Assembly: GCF_014284275.1 (NCBI RefSeq)
Contig: NZ_JACOFU010000002.1
Location: 819,783 to 883,782, forward strand
Length of the DNA: 64,000 nt
Source of the DNA: Affinundibacterium amnicola
GTDB lineage: Bacteria > Pseudomonadota > Gammaproteobacteria > Burkholderiales > Burkholderiaceae_D
Direction: 5' to 3'
Shown here: positions 56,192-64,000 of the stretch, piece after piece
Layout of the letters: each line of letters starts with the position of its first letter
Position numbering within the stretch: position 1 is the first letter of the stretch
Position numbers and translations under genes: made by a program
The notes under the pieces: generated by a model
Seen by the model: the letters and a program-made list of their open reading frames with translations, nothing else
Databases searched by the model: none
Told to the model about the DNA's origin: nothing

Positions 56192-57520
56192 CTATTTTGC
56201 AATCACTTTCTCAACATCGTCCTTTACAAACAAAGTCAAGACACCCGCCAATACCATGCAAGCGCCGCCTAACATCAACACCTTGACCGATTGATTGGCA
56301 AAGAAGTGCTTCAAAATTGCGCCCAACACCACACCTGCAACAATCTGCGGAATCACCACAAAAAAGTTAAACAAGCCTAAGTAATAACCCATTTTATTCG
56401 CAGGCAAAGCACCCGCCAGAATTGCATAGGGCATCGTCAAGATACTTGCCCAAGCAATACCAACACCCACCATAGGCAGTAGTAACATGTGTTTATTGGT
56501 AATCGCAAAAATGCTGATTAAACTAAAACCACCTATCACCAAACACATTAAATGAACAAACTTACGACTAGTCATTTTTGCTAACATCGGCAGTATGAAT
56601 GCCGCAATCGCAGAAACACCACCATACATCGCGAACATAATGCCTACCCAATTACCCGCGTCCTGATAGGCACTTGATTGCGCATCGCTTGATTGAAACA
56701 CGCCAGACGCAACTGAAGGTGTCGTATAAACCCACATCGCGAACATCGCGACCCAGGTAAAAAACTGAACGAGTGCAAGCTGTATCATGGTCTTAGGCAT
56801 TTTGAAGAAGCCACCCAAGATTTCTTTCACCGCATGCAGCATGCCCTTGTTCGCGGCACGCTCAGCCAAAAATGCATCCATATCGGAGGGAGCGTCTTCT
56901 TTACTTAACAAGACTGTCCATAACACTGCAAGAAAATATACGCTGCCACCAATATAGAAAGAGTAGCGAACAGTATCGGGAATCGCGCCGTTCACTGGAA
57001 CATTGCTCACACCTAGATAGTCGGTAAAAATGGTTGGCAGCAAAGAGGCGACAACACCGCCACAACCGATGAAAAAAGTTTGCATCGCAAAACCACCTGT
57101 TTGCTGACTCGCATCTAACTTATCACCGACGAATGCACGGAACGGTTCCATCGACACATTGATCGATGCATCCATCAGCCACAACACAAACACCGCCATC
57201 CAAAGCGCGCTGGAATTAGGCATCAAGAACATCGCAATGGAGGCCAACACAGAACCGATAAAGAAAAATGGACGACGGCGTCCCCAAGTCGGGTGCCAGG
57301 TGCGATCACTCAAATAGCCAATTACGGGCTGCACCAACAAACCGGTAATCGGAGCCGCTAACCACAGAATCGACAAACTATCGATATCGGCACCCAGCGT
57401 CGAGAAAATACGGCTGGTATTGGTATTTTGCAGCGCAAAGCCAAATTGAATACCGAAAAAGCCGAAGCTCATATGCCAGAGCTGCCAGAACGACAGTTTT
57501 GGTTTTGCTAGTTGATGCAT
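56192..57520 (-). CDS. MFS maltose/maltodextrin transporter (SLC45/MalY-like)
   Basis: A 442-residue protein with 12 transmembrane helices. The N-terminal FGFFGIQFGFALQNTNTSRIF and the loop GYLSDRTWHPTWGRRRPFFFIG are typical of the GPH/SLC45 sucrose-maltose type symporters. In Caulobacter and Xanthomonas a related carrier takes up maltose with protons in a cluster with a TonB receptor. The place between the antiporter and the amylase genes supports this role. Confidence 0.88.
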   Translation of the reverse strand: MHQLAKPKLSFWQLWHMSFGFFGIQFGFALQNTNTSRIFSTLGADIDSLSILWLAAPITGLLVQPVIGYLSDRTWHPTWGRRRPFFFIGSVLASIAMFLMPNSSALWMAVFVLWLMDASINVSMEPFRAFVGDKLDASQQTGGFAMQTFFIGCGGVVASLLPTIFTDYLGVSNVPVNGAIPDTVRYSFYIGGSVYFLAVLWTVLLSKEDAPSDMDAFLAERAANKGMLHAVKEILGGFFKMPKTMIQLALVQFFTWVAMFAMWVYTTPSVASGVFQSSDAQSSAYQDAGNWVGIMFAMYGGVSAIAAFILPMLAKMTSRKFVHLMCLVIGGFSLISIFAITNKHMLLLPMVGVGIAWASILTMPYAILAGALPANKMGYYLGLFNFFVVIPQIVAGVVLGAILKHFFANQSVKVLMLGGACMVLAGVLTLFVKDDVEKVIAK

Positions 57521-57599
57521 AAGTGTCCCCTCAAAAATTCGGTAGTTTATTTATGTTCAGTTATCTATTTTAAAAATCTGTAGCGTGTCAAAACTAGTG

Positions 57600-58802
57600 C
57601 TAAGAACTGCGTCCTATCAGCTCTCGTAAGCGCCTTAATTTTGGCTGCACCACTGGCACGGTTAACATGGTGCTGGCAATCGCCATCAGCAATAAAGCAG
57701 TAAACGTGGCATTGGTGATGATGGCTTTATCTAACAAAATATTAGCGAAGATAATCATAATCAAAGCCTTAGTTTGTAATAGCCAACCAATGATGCTGGC
57801 CTCGCCTTTTTGCCATTTCAGTACACGCCCTGCGATTTGTATGCCGATCAATTTTCCGCAGATCGAAGCTACCAATAGCGCAAACGCTGCAATAAAAACG
57901 CTTGCGCCACCCATGGTCCAATTGGTTTTTAAACCTGTGCTCAAGAAAAACACCGGCATCATCACCAGCAAAACATGGTGGCGTAGCGCATCCATTTTTT
58001 CTTGATTAAACCAAACCGCATCCATCACCGCACCCGCTAAAAATGCCCCGACCATAAAATGCAAACCGGCCCAATCTGCGGCAAAAGCGCAGATCGCCAA
58101 CCAAATCAAGGCGACATACCAACGATCTTGTTCTTGCAAACGCAGCATTATTTTTCTAAATAACCAAGCGGCAAAACTAAATAAAATCAGAAACACGACT
58201 TGGCGACCAACTCGCGTCCAATCGAGCAAAATCAGTGCTAACACACCCCAGATCGCAATATCATCCACACTGGCGTAACGCAAAATTCTCTGGCCTAAAG
58301 GTTCACGCAGAATATGCATTTTCTCCATCAACAAGATAAGGATAGGCAGCGCAGTTACCGCACATGACATCCCAATTCCCAATACGAACTGCCACGATAA
58401 AGCTTTCTCACCTATCCAGCCCGCCATAGGCAGCATCCCTAAGGCGACCAAACTACCGGCGATCAAAGGCACGCCCAACGCCAATCCTGCTGTAATACCG
58501 CTTTCGCGCTTATGCTCCCAAGCTTGTTTCAAATCAAGCTCAACGCCCGCGATCATCACAAAGATCATCACCGCCCATAAGGCGATGCCGTTTAAGTGCT
58601 GAACTACCACTGGATTAAAAACAAATTGATACACCTCAGGTAAAGCATTACCCAATACGCCAGGCCCAAGCAAAATGCCGGTAATAATTTGTACGACTAC
58701 CAAAGGGGCGAAGTAGTCGGTTTTTCCAACCCGCCAGATCAAATAAGGTACGCTAAAAATCACCAGCATTGCGATCAAAAAGATTTCAGTGTTGCTCATC
58801 AT
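57600..58802 (-). CDS. CPA2-family cation:proton antiporter
   Basis: A 400-residue protein with about 12 helices. CPA2 motifs are ITGILLGPGVLG near residue 40, FVMIAGVELDLKQAW near 83, SCAVTALPILILLMEK near 150, and ASVDDIAIWG near 180. The Asp pair of the last motif is the ion site of electrogenic members. It starts 21 bp after the halogenase gene and is probably co-transcribed with it. No C-terminal RCK domain is present. Why an antiporter sits in this cluster is not clear. Confidence 0.88.
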   Translation of the reverse strand: MMSNTEIFLIAMLVIFSVPYLIWRVGKTDYFAPLVVVQIITGILLGPGVLGNALPEVYQFVFNPVVVQHLNGIALWAVMIFVMIAGVELDLKQAWEHKRESGITAGLALGVPLIAGSLVALGMLPMAGWIGEKALSWQFVLGIGMSCAVTALPILILLMEKMHILREPLGQRILRYASVDDIAIWGVLALILLDWTRVGRQVVFLILFSFAAWLFRKIMLRLQEQDRWYVALIWLAICAFAADWAGLHFMVGAFLAGAVMDAVWFNQEKMDALRHHVLLVMMPVFFLSTGLKTNWTMGGASVFIAAFALLVASICGKLIGIQIAGRVLKWQKGEASIIGWLLQTKALIMIIFANILLDKAIITNATFTALLLMAIASTMLTVPVVQPKLRRLRELIGRSS

Positions 58803-58823
58803 AGCGATTCCATTTCAAGGAGA

Positions 58824-60335
58824 TTATTGTCGTGGAGCTGCACAATTTTTTGCAATATACGCAGCGTGTTCTGGCATCACCTTAACGCATTTTGCGATCA
58901 CATCACGGACACTTTCTAGATATTCCAGCGTATCGGCCTCGGTCTGCAAATTCACCAAGGAATGGAAGCTTTCGACTGGCATATTTTGCCCCTCAAGAAC
59001 TTGTAACCAACCGACTTCGGCAAACAACTCATCATCTATCCGTAGCAAGCGACCACTGGCGCGATACATTTCCATCTTATGCGTTAAGGATTCGGGCACG
59101 GCCATCTCTGCGCAGTTTTTCCAAAACGCAGAATCCTCACGCTGATTCAGTTTGTAATGCAAGATCACGAAATCGCGGATGCGTTCGTACTCGAACTTGC
59201 TTTGACGGTTGTATTCATTGATATCAATTTGATTGAATACTTTGCCTGGGAAGAAGCTAATCAATCGGGCAATCGCTGTTTGAATCAAATGAATACTGGT
59301 TGACTCTAATGGCTCTAAAAATCCACTTGCTAAGCCAATCGCTACCACATTTTTATTCCAACATTGCTTACGCATACCGGTTGTAAACTTCAACAAACGT
59401 GGCGCGGCCAAGGGCTTGCCATCCAAATTCGCCAACAGGGTCGCAGCCGCTTCATCTTCGCTGGTAAATTGACTGCAAAAAACATGACCATTGCCGATAC
59501 GATGTTGTAGCGGAATGCGCCATTGCCAACCTGCTTTATGTGCAGTCGAGCGGGTGTAAGGCGTCAAGACGGGTGCCGACTCACAAGGCACCGCTAAAGC
59601 ACGATCACAAGGCAAGAAATGTGTCCAATCCTCATAGCCGGTCTTCAATGTTTGCTCGATCAATAAGCCGCGGAAACCTGAACAATCAATGAACAATTCG
59701 CCAGCGATCACTTCGCCATTTTCTAGTACGACCGACTCAATGAAATCATCGGCCTCACGTTGCTTAACTTGAGTGATTTTTCCTTCTGTACGCACCACGC
59801 CTAATTTCTCGGCGTACTTACGTAAAAATTTCGCATACAAACTAGCATCAAAATGATAGGCATGGGCGATTTGATTTAAGGGCGAATTTTCTACTTCATG
59901 ATTCGCTGGCATGAATTTATTTGCCTTCGCGGCCATTCTAGTAATCGAATATTCTTCGAGTGGCGCGACCTTGCCTTGCTGATGAAACTTCTGCCAATAC
60001 TGATCAAAACGTACGGTATAAGTGTCTTGACCAATGCTGCCAAAACCATGCATATAACGATCACCGAGCTTGCCCCAGTTAACAAACTCAATACCTAATT
60101 TAAAGGTGCCTTGGGTCTCACGTAAAAACTCGTTTTCATCGATACCTAAAACATGATTGAAGCGTTGTATCATCGGTATCGTCGCTTCACCCACACCAAC
60201 GATGCCGATTTCATCGGACTCAATAACACGAATCTTAACTTGCCCTTGCAATGTTTTGGCTAATGCGGCAGCGGTCATCCACCCTGAAGTGCCACCGCCA
60301 ACAATCACCACATCTTGAATTAATGCATTATTCAT
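58824..60335 (-). CDS. Flavin-dependent (tryptophan-type) halogenase
   Basis: A 503-residue protein. The FAD motif GGGTSG lies at 13-18. The catalytic lysine is Lys79 in GTFKLGIEF, the same number as in PrnA and RebH, and the WxWxIP motif is at 270-275 (WQWRIP). The carboxylate is in FLEPLESTSIHL. All key residues of an active halogenase are therefore present. Similar genes are often found next to TonB receptors in sugar-utilisation clusters of Xanthomonas and Caulobacter relatives; their substrates are mostly unknown. A flavin reductase is not adjacent. Confidence 0.9.
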   Translation of the reverse strand: MNNALIQDVVIVGGGTSGWMTAAALAKTLQGQVKIRVIESDEIGIVGVGEATIPMIQRFNHVLGIDENEFLRETQGTFKLGIEFVNWGKLGDRYMHGFGSIGQDTYTVRFDQYWQKFHQQGKVAPLEEYSITRMAAKANKFMPANHEVENSPLNQIAHAYHFDASLYAKFLRKYAEKLGVVRTEGKITQVKQREADDFIESVVLENGEVIAGELFIDCSGFRGLLIEQTLKTGYEDWTHFLPCDRALAVPCESAPVLTPYTRSTAHKAGWQWRIPLQHRIGNGHVFCSQFTSEDEAAATLLANLDGKPLAAPRLLKFTTGMRKQCWNKNVVAIGLASGFLEPLESTSIHLIQTAIARLISFFPGKVFNQIDINEYNRQSKFEYERIRDFVILHYKLNQREDSAFWKNCAEMAVPESLTHKMEMYRASGRLLRIDDELFAEVGWLQVLEGQNMPVESFHSLVNLQTEADTLEYLESVRDVIAKCVKVMPEHAAYIAKNCAAPRQ

Positions 60336-60500
60336 CTTGAGCTCTCACGCAAAAAAGAATTGATGGAAAATCGCTTTTTTCAATTTCATAAGAACCTCAG
60401 TGTACTGCAGAGTATTCCGCGAAACGCATTGATAAAACACATTTTCATCAAGTCTTTTATTTGAGTCATGCTGATGATCAGATCAACAAAACTCAGGGGT

Positions 60501-60534
60501 AAAAAAAAGACCCCTGCCATGCCGCGCAGGGGTC
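60501..60534 (-). terminator. Terminator after the TonB receptor gene
   Basis: On the minus strand a 9-bp stem (GACCCCTGC / GCAGGGGTC) with an 8-nt loop is followed by T8 (A8 at 60501-60508). It is 15 bp past the receptor stop codon. It should separate high receptor expression from the halogenase and following genes. Confidence 0.9.
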
Positions 60535-60549
60535 CTTATTCAGTTCAAA

Positions 60550-63384
60550 TTAGAACTTGTAGTTTGCGCCGAACAAGTACGTTCTACCGTAAGTCACTTT
60601 ATTGGTGATCACGTTAGGATCTGTGTTGTATTCCTGGAATGGTGTGTTATTCCAGTTATTCGCTTGCACCAACAAAGACAAACCTTTCAACCAGCCAGAT
60701 TGGAACTCATAGGATGCTTGCAAATCAACCAGCGTTTCACCCTTGACCATCGTCAACTGCATATTGTCTTGATAGTCGCTAACTTGACCCAAGAAGTCAG
60801 AACGCTTACGTGCTGCCCAAGCAACTTGGAAGCCGTTTTTCTCGTAGTACAGACGCAAGTTGCTGACTTTCTTCGACAAACCTGGCAATGGAATGTTCAA
60901 GGACGTTACCGCAACATTACCGAAGCCAAAACCTGGCAAAGTAATTTGACTAGAGGTATCCGAGTGATTCAACATCGCACCGAAACCATCGAGGTAAGAA
61001 CTGATCATATTGAACGGTACGTTCACAGCCATTTCAAAACCACGGATACTACCGCCTTCGCCATTACGTGGAGAGGTCAACAAACCAACCGTTGATCCTT
61101 TGTATGCGCCAGTCAAAGGCAATGGTGTTTTTGCGCTGACAAACGGTGCAAAATCAAACGTCGTTGGTGAACGATAGATGTAGGTATCTAAAGATTTGTA
61201 GAAACCAGCAAAGCTGAAATAACCCTTGTTACCAAAATATTTTTCATAGGACAAATCCAAGGCTTTTGCCATAAACGGCTTCAAGTTTGGATTACCACCA
61301 CTACCGGTCAAGATAGGATTATTACCTTGCGTAGTCACGCCGAATGCTTGGCTTGCACGCATATCGTCCATGTTGGCACGCGACATAATCTTGCCTGCGC
61401 CCACACGGAAGAACTGATCGTTACCAAGGTTAAACGACACGTTCAAACTAGGCAGAATATTGGAATACGATGTACCACCACCAACCACGCTAGATGGGCA
61501 AGTTGCAGCAGTAATACCTGTGCAGTTTGCCAGATCAACTTGGTTACCTGTGGAAGACTGATTCGTATGGACGAATTGCACACCAACATTGCCGCGATAG
61601 TTCAAGCCCATCAACTCGCCATCCAAGTCACCCATCGCATAAGCAGTGGTGACTTTTTCGTGCACAGACCAATCTTTTGCCAACACAGAAGCATCGACCC
61701 AGCGTGCCAAATCATAAATTGGACCTAAAGAACCTTCTGGATCAAATGAGACAATAGGCAAACCAGTTGTGCCAGCAATACCGACTTCAGAACCTGGTAC
61801 GGTTGCAGTTGCATAACCGCTCGTGCCTTTTACAACGAGGCGACCTTCTTGACCAGAGCGAATCTTTTCACGATCCGTTCCATTCACACCAAAACGCGCA
61901 GTCACGATAGGACCAAAATCCACATCACGGCTAGCTGTCAAACGGAAGCTAGTGACCTTATCATCCACTGTTGGCAAAGCCACATAACCAGCTTGTGGTG
62001 AGTTTACACCGCCGCCCCAACCATTCACGTCTGTCAATTTAGCGACATTACGATCACCAAAATTCAAACTCGTTGTGTACTTCACATCATTGAAGTTGCC
62101 ACCATTAAAACCTGTGTAGCTAATCGAGGACAGACCTGTTGCGTTACCCGGCTGACCTGCAGTTGTTTCATAACGCGACGCATCTTTTTTCGCTTTGGAA
62201 TAAGCCAAATCTGCGTTCAATGTCCATTCATCCACTTTCAAATCACTATTCCAACCGATGGATGTGAACTTATCTTTTGCAGATTCTTTATGGTTACGAA
62301 CGACACCTTTGTAGTTACTGAAAGTACCTGCTGTCACTACGCCGTTAACGATCGTTGCATTGGACAATACGCCGTCTGGATCATAGCCGCCTGCAGAGCC
62401 GGCAATCGCACCTTCCAAACCTGTCTTTTTCAAGCTAGAGCTACCAGCCGAGTAGAAAAAGTCCACTGTCGACTTAAAGTTTTTGTTCGGTTTAAATTGC
62501 AAGGTCGCTGATGCACCATCGCGATCACTCTTACTTGTTTCAGTATCCGCACCGAAACCACCAATCGTCTTTACCTTCGCGCCGTTGTAGTCAACTTCTG
62601 GAGACCAACCACCCCAAGTATTAAAACGTTGCTGCGCGCCGCCATCTTCTTTAAATTTCGTAAAGCCTAAGGACAAACCTATCGTACGATCTGCAAACTG
62701 ATCCACATACGAAAATGAAATGCGGTCGCCACTACCTTCAGAGGCGGTTTGCACGCCAGTACGTTGTTTGCGGTATGCAGCGGATACGACTTGTTTACCG
62801 AAATCGAGTGGTTTCAAAGTATTCAAATCAATCGTTGCCGCTAAGCCTTGACCGATCAAAGATGCATCTGGTGTTTTGTAGATCAATACTGAACCCATCA
62901 ATTCAGCTGGGAACAAATCGAATTCAGGCGCACGTGCATTACCTGTAGAAGCTTGTTCACGACCATTCAACAATGAACCATTAAAGGATGGTGATAAACC
63001 ACGCACGCTAATATCGGCAGCCTTACCAGAAGAACGGCTACGCTGTGCTGTCACACCTGGCAAACGCGAGATCGATTCAGCAACGCTAGAATCTGGCAAT
63101 TTACCGATATCTTCTGCGGAAATCGCTTCCACGATAGAAGATGAATTTTTCTTCAAGGAAATCGCTGCTTCAATACCGCGACGAATACCTGTAACAACAA
63201 CCGTTTCTGTAACGGCTTGACCTTCTACTTTCGCTGCTTCTTTTGCAGGCTCAGCCTGTTGCGCGTAGACAGCGCCTGAACTCAACGCCAGCATCACCGC
63301 ACATCCAGCAGCAATTGGGGTTAATTTGACCATCGCTCGGTTCAGATTCGAACTCTGCTGGCGTTTGCTTAAATTCAGTTCCAT
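60550..63384 (-). CDS. TonB-dependent receptor for maltodextrin (MalA-like)
   Basis: A 944-residue outer-membrane receptor. Start at 63384 with GGAG nine bases upstream; signal peptide to about residue 41 (VYAQ). The TonB box is ETVVVTG (60-66). The plug domain contains SAEDIGKLPDSSVAESISRL and GVTAQRSRSSGKAADISVRG, characteristic of the Caulobacter/Xanthomonas-type oligosaccharide receptors. The barrel ends in YGRTYLFGANYKF with a terminal aromatic residue. The predicted cargo, maltodextrin, follows from the adjacent enzymes and operators. Confidence 0.92.
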   Translation of the reverse strand: MELNLSKRQQSSNLNRAMVKLTPIAAGCAVMLALSSGAVYAQQAEPAKEAAKVEGQAVTETVVVTGIRRGIEAAISLKKNSSSIVEAISAEDIGKLPDSSVAESISRLPGVTAQRSRSSGKAADISVRGLSPSFNGSLLNGREQASTGNARAPEFDLFPAELMGSVLIYKTPDASLIGQGLAATIDLNTLKPLDFGKQVVSAAYRKQRTGVQTASEGSGDRISFSYVDQFADRTIGLSLGFTKFKEDGGAQQRFNTWGGWSPEVDYNGAKVKTIGGFGADTETSKSDRDGASATLQFKPNKNFKSTVDFFYSAGSSSLKKTGLEGAIAGSAGGYDPDGVLSNATIVNGVVTAGTFSNYKGVVRNHKESAKDKFTSIGWNSDLKVDEWTLNADLAYSKAKKDASRYETTAGQPGNATGLSSISYTGFNGGNFNDVKYTTSLNFGDRNVAKLTDVNGWGGGVNSPQAGYVALPTVDDKVTSFRLTASRDVDFGPIVTARFGVNGTDREKIRSGQEGRLVVKGTSGYATATVPGSEVGIAGTTGLPIVSFDPEGSLGPIYDLARWVDASVLAKDWSVHEKVTTAYAMGDLDGELMGLNYRGNVGVQFVHTNQSSTGNQVDLANCTGITAATCPSSVVGGGTSYSNILPSLNVSFNLGNDQFFRVGAGKIMSRANMDDMRASQAFGVTTQGNNPILTGSGGNPNLKPFMAKALDLSYEKYFGNKGYFSFAGFYKSLDTYIYRSPTTFDFAPFVSAKTPLPLTGAYKGSTVGLLTSPRNGEGGSIRGFEMAVNVPFNMISSYLDGFGAMLNHSDTSSQITLPGFGFGNVAVTSLNIPLPGLSKKVSNLRLYYEKNGFQVAWAARKRSDFLGQVSDYQDNMQLTMVKGETLVDLQASYEFQSGWLKGLSLLVQANNWNNTPFQEYNTDPNVITNKVTYGRTYLFGANYKF

Positions 63385-63418
63385 TTAAATCTCCAAATAT
63401 TTTTATGACTGCAATCTA

Positions 63419-63427
63419 GGGGGGGGG
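63419..63427. repeat. Nine-base G/C homopolymer in the receptor leader
   Basis: A run of nine G (nine C in the transcript) lies 35 bp before the receptor start codon, in an otherwise AT-rich leader. Such tracts are prone to slippage. Confidence 0.9.
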
Positions 63428-63615
63428 AGGAAATTAACAATACATCTTATTTTTCAGCATCGAATTCGAATCAACAAACTTTTGGTCTAAATTCAAATCT
63501 TGGCTCAAGTTTGTACCAAAACTAAATTTAGTGTCAATCATAAAAAGCGAAGATTTAAGTAAGTTTCTATCCCTCACTATGAGGATATTTACTACTACGT
63601 GGCTTGAAAACCACA

Positions 63616-63643
63616 ATTATGAGCAAATAAGTTATGTAGTCAA
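63616..63643 (-). promoter_or_regulatory. Candidate promoter of the TonB receptor gene
   Basis: On the minus strand TTGACT (63643-63638) and CATAAT (63621-63616) are separated by 16 bp, a near-consensus sigma-70 pair. The -35 box is part of a small inverted repeat (ATGTAG / CTACAT, 63634-63650). The leader would be about 225 nt. The two operators lie upstream, so other promoters nearer to them are possible (TAAAAT at 63677-63672). Confidence 0.5.
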
Positions 63644-63687
63644 ACTACATTTTTACACTTTCATTGCAAAGATTTTACCAGAAAATT

Positions 63688-63732
63688 CAAAGCGCTTTGT
63701 ATTTTTCCGTCGATTTTATTCAAAGCGCTTTA
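63688..63732. promoter_or_regulatory. Paired LacI-type operators upstream of the TonB receptor gene
   Basis: CAAAGCGCTTTG at 63688-63699 and CAAAGCGCTTTA at 63721-63732 have centres 33 bp apart. They use the same core, and almost the same spacing, as the pair before pgmB. Both are preceded by ATT. This shared arrangement supports coordinated control of the uptake and cytoplasmic halves of the pathway. Confidence 0.85.
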
Positions 63733-63878
63733 AGTATTGCATTCAATAATTCGCAAACGGCCTTAGATCAAATGAAAATCCACGCAATATTTGTTCAATA
63801 GAGAAATTTCAGCACTGCATATGGAAACAGTCTAGAAGCATTTTTTTGTTTCGCCCATAAAAAAACCGCGAACTGAAC

Positions 63879-64000
63879 TGACCCCAGAAAGTTGGACAGT
63901 TTGTTGGCTAGGCATGCAAGGGCTGATTTCTGTATTGCACAGGACTCAGCCCTTTTAGTTTCAGTTTGATCCTATCGTGATTATAGTAGTGAATGTATTC
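63879..64000 (-). mobile_element. IS3-family (IS150-group-like) element, terminal part
   Basis: The end of an insertion sequence begins with TGACCCCAGAAAGTTGGACA, a terminal repeat of the IS150-like type, and continues past the window edge. The transposase C-terminus is encoded just inside. The other end and a target duplication cannot be seen. Confidence 0.82.
63908..64000 (-). CDS. IS3-family transposase OrfB, C-terminal fragment
   Basis: Only the last 30 codons are in the window. The translation contains YIHYYNHDRIKLKLKGLSP and ends QPLHA. The pattern Y-x-x-x-R-x-x-x-x-L-K-G-x-S-P is the standard end of IS150-type integrase-like transposases. Whether the gene is intact cannot be judged. 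Confidence 0.85.
   Translation of the reverse strand, partial: EYIHYYNHDRIKLKLKGLSPVQYRNQPLHA

Noticed and set aside
63434..63616. 60-codon frame in the leader of the TonB receptor
   Set aside because: AT-rich, no ribosome-binding site, and located in the presumed regulatory leader.
1..64000. CRISPR arrays, tRNA or rRNA genes, prophage modules
   Set aside because: No regularly spaced repeats, no cloverleaf genes and no phage structural genes were seen in reading the window.

Overview
The window looks like a chromosomal segment of a moderately AT-rich betaproteobacterium. The protein types (YiaA/YiaB and TelA, a long FabH-like synthase, an OB-fold SSB-like protein, GGDEF-EAL proteins) and a typical Burkholderiales-type palindromic repeat suggest family Oxalobacteraceae, possibly Undibacterium. 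This placement is inference from protein style only. There are no rRNA, tRNA or CRISPR loci, and no prophage.

Layout. 0-1.5 kb: a sulfur module (TauE/SafE exporter fragment, persulfide-dioxygenase-type metallo-hydrolase, DUF2892 protein). 1.6-12.3 kb: housekeeping and signalling genes (6-phosphofructokinase, a large GAF-PAS-GGDEF-EAL sensor, CorC-type transporter, TPR protein, YitT, FabH-like synthase, DsbA-like oxidoreductase). 12.3-17.6 kb: the cytoplasmic half of a maltose/maltodextrin pathway (GH13 alpha-glucosidase, GH65 phosphorylase, beta-phosphoglucomutase) behind paired LacI-type operators. 17.8-28.2 kb: accessory genes (PIN-domain protein, esterase-like lipoprotein, TlpA-like protein, VOC protein, SSB-like protein, glycine-zipper protein, prolyl oligopeptidase, M15-like protein, GT60-like glycosyltransferase). 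28.5-37.5 kb: the most unusual region. A P450 and a membrane patatin are followed by a four-gene block: a LecA-like lectin/lipocalin-like protein, a VioB-type ferritin-like protein with a cysteine-rich tail, a DUF692 (MNIO) enzyme and its DUF2063 partner. 37.5-40.4 kb: an XpaC-like, YiaA/B and TelA group split by a small MITE. 40.7-50.6 kb: a phospholipase-D-type enzyme, a PAS histidine kinase with a GGDEF/EAL response regulator, an ATP-grasp operon, and small secreted or membrane proteins. 50.8-63.4 kb: the envelope half of the maltodextrin system (LacI regulator, periplasmic GH31 and GH13 enzymes, MFS transporter, antiporter, flavin-dependent halogenase, TonB-dependent receptor). 63.9-64 kb: the end of an IS3-family element.

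How it works together. Maltodextrins would cross the outer membrane through the TonB-dependent receptor, be trimmed in the periplasm by the GH13 and GH31 enzymes, and enter the cytoplasm through the MFS carrier. There GH65 phosphorylase with beta-phosphoglucomutase, and the cytoplasmic GH13 enzyme, would produce glucose 6-phosphate and glucose. The same 12-bp operator core occurs as a pair, 32-33 bp apart, in front of both halves, 46 kb apart, so a common LacI-type regulator is likely.

The best candidate for a new system is the block at 32516-37505. A DUF692/DUF2063 pair of the kind that modifies cysteine-rich RiPP precursors here follows no small precursor gene. It follows a ~559-residue ferritin-like protein that carries the cysteine motif at its own C-terminus.
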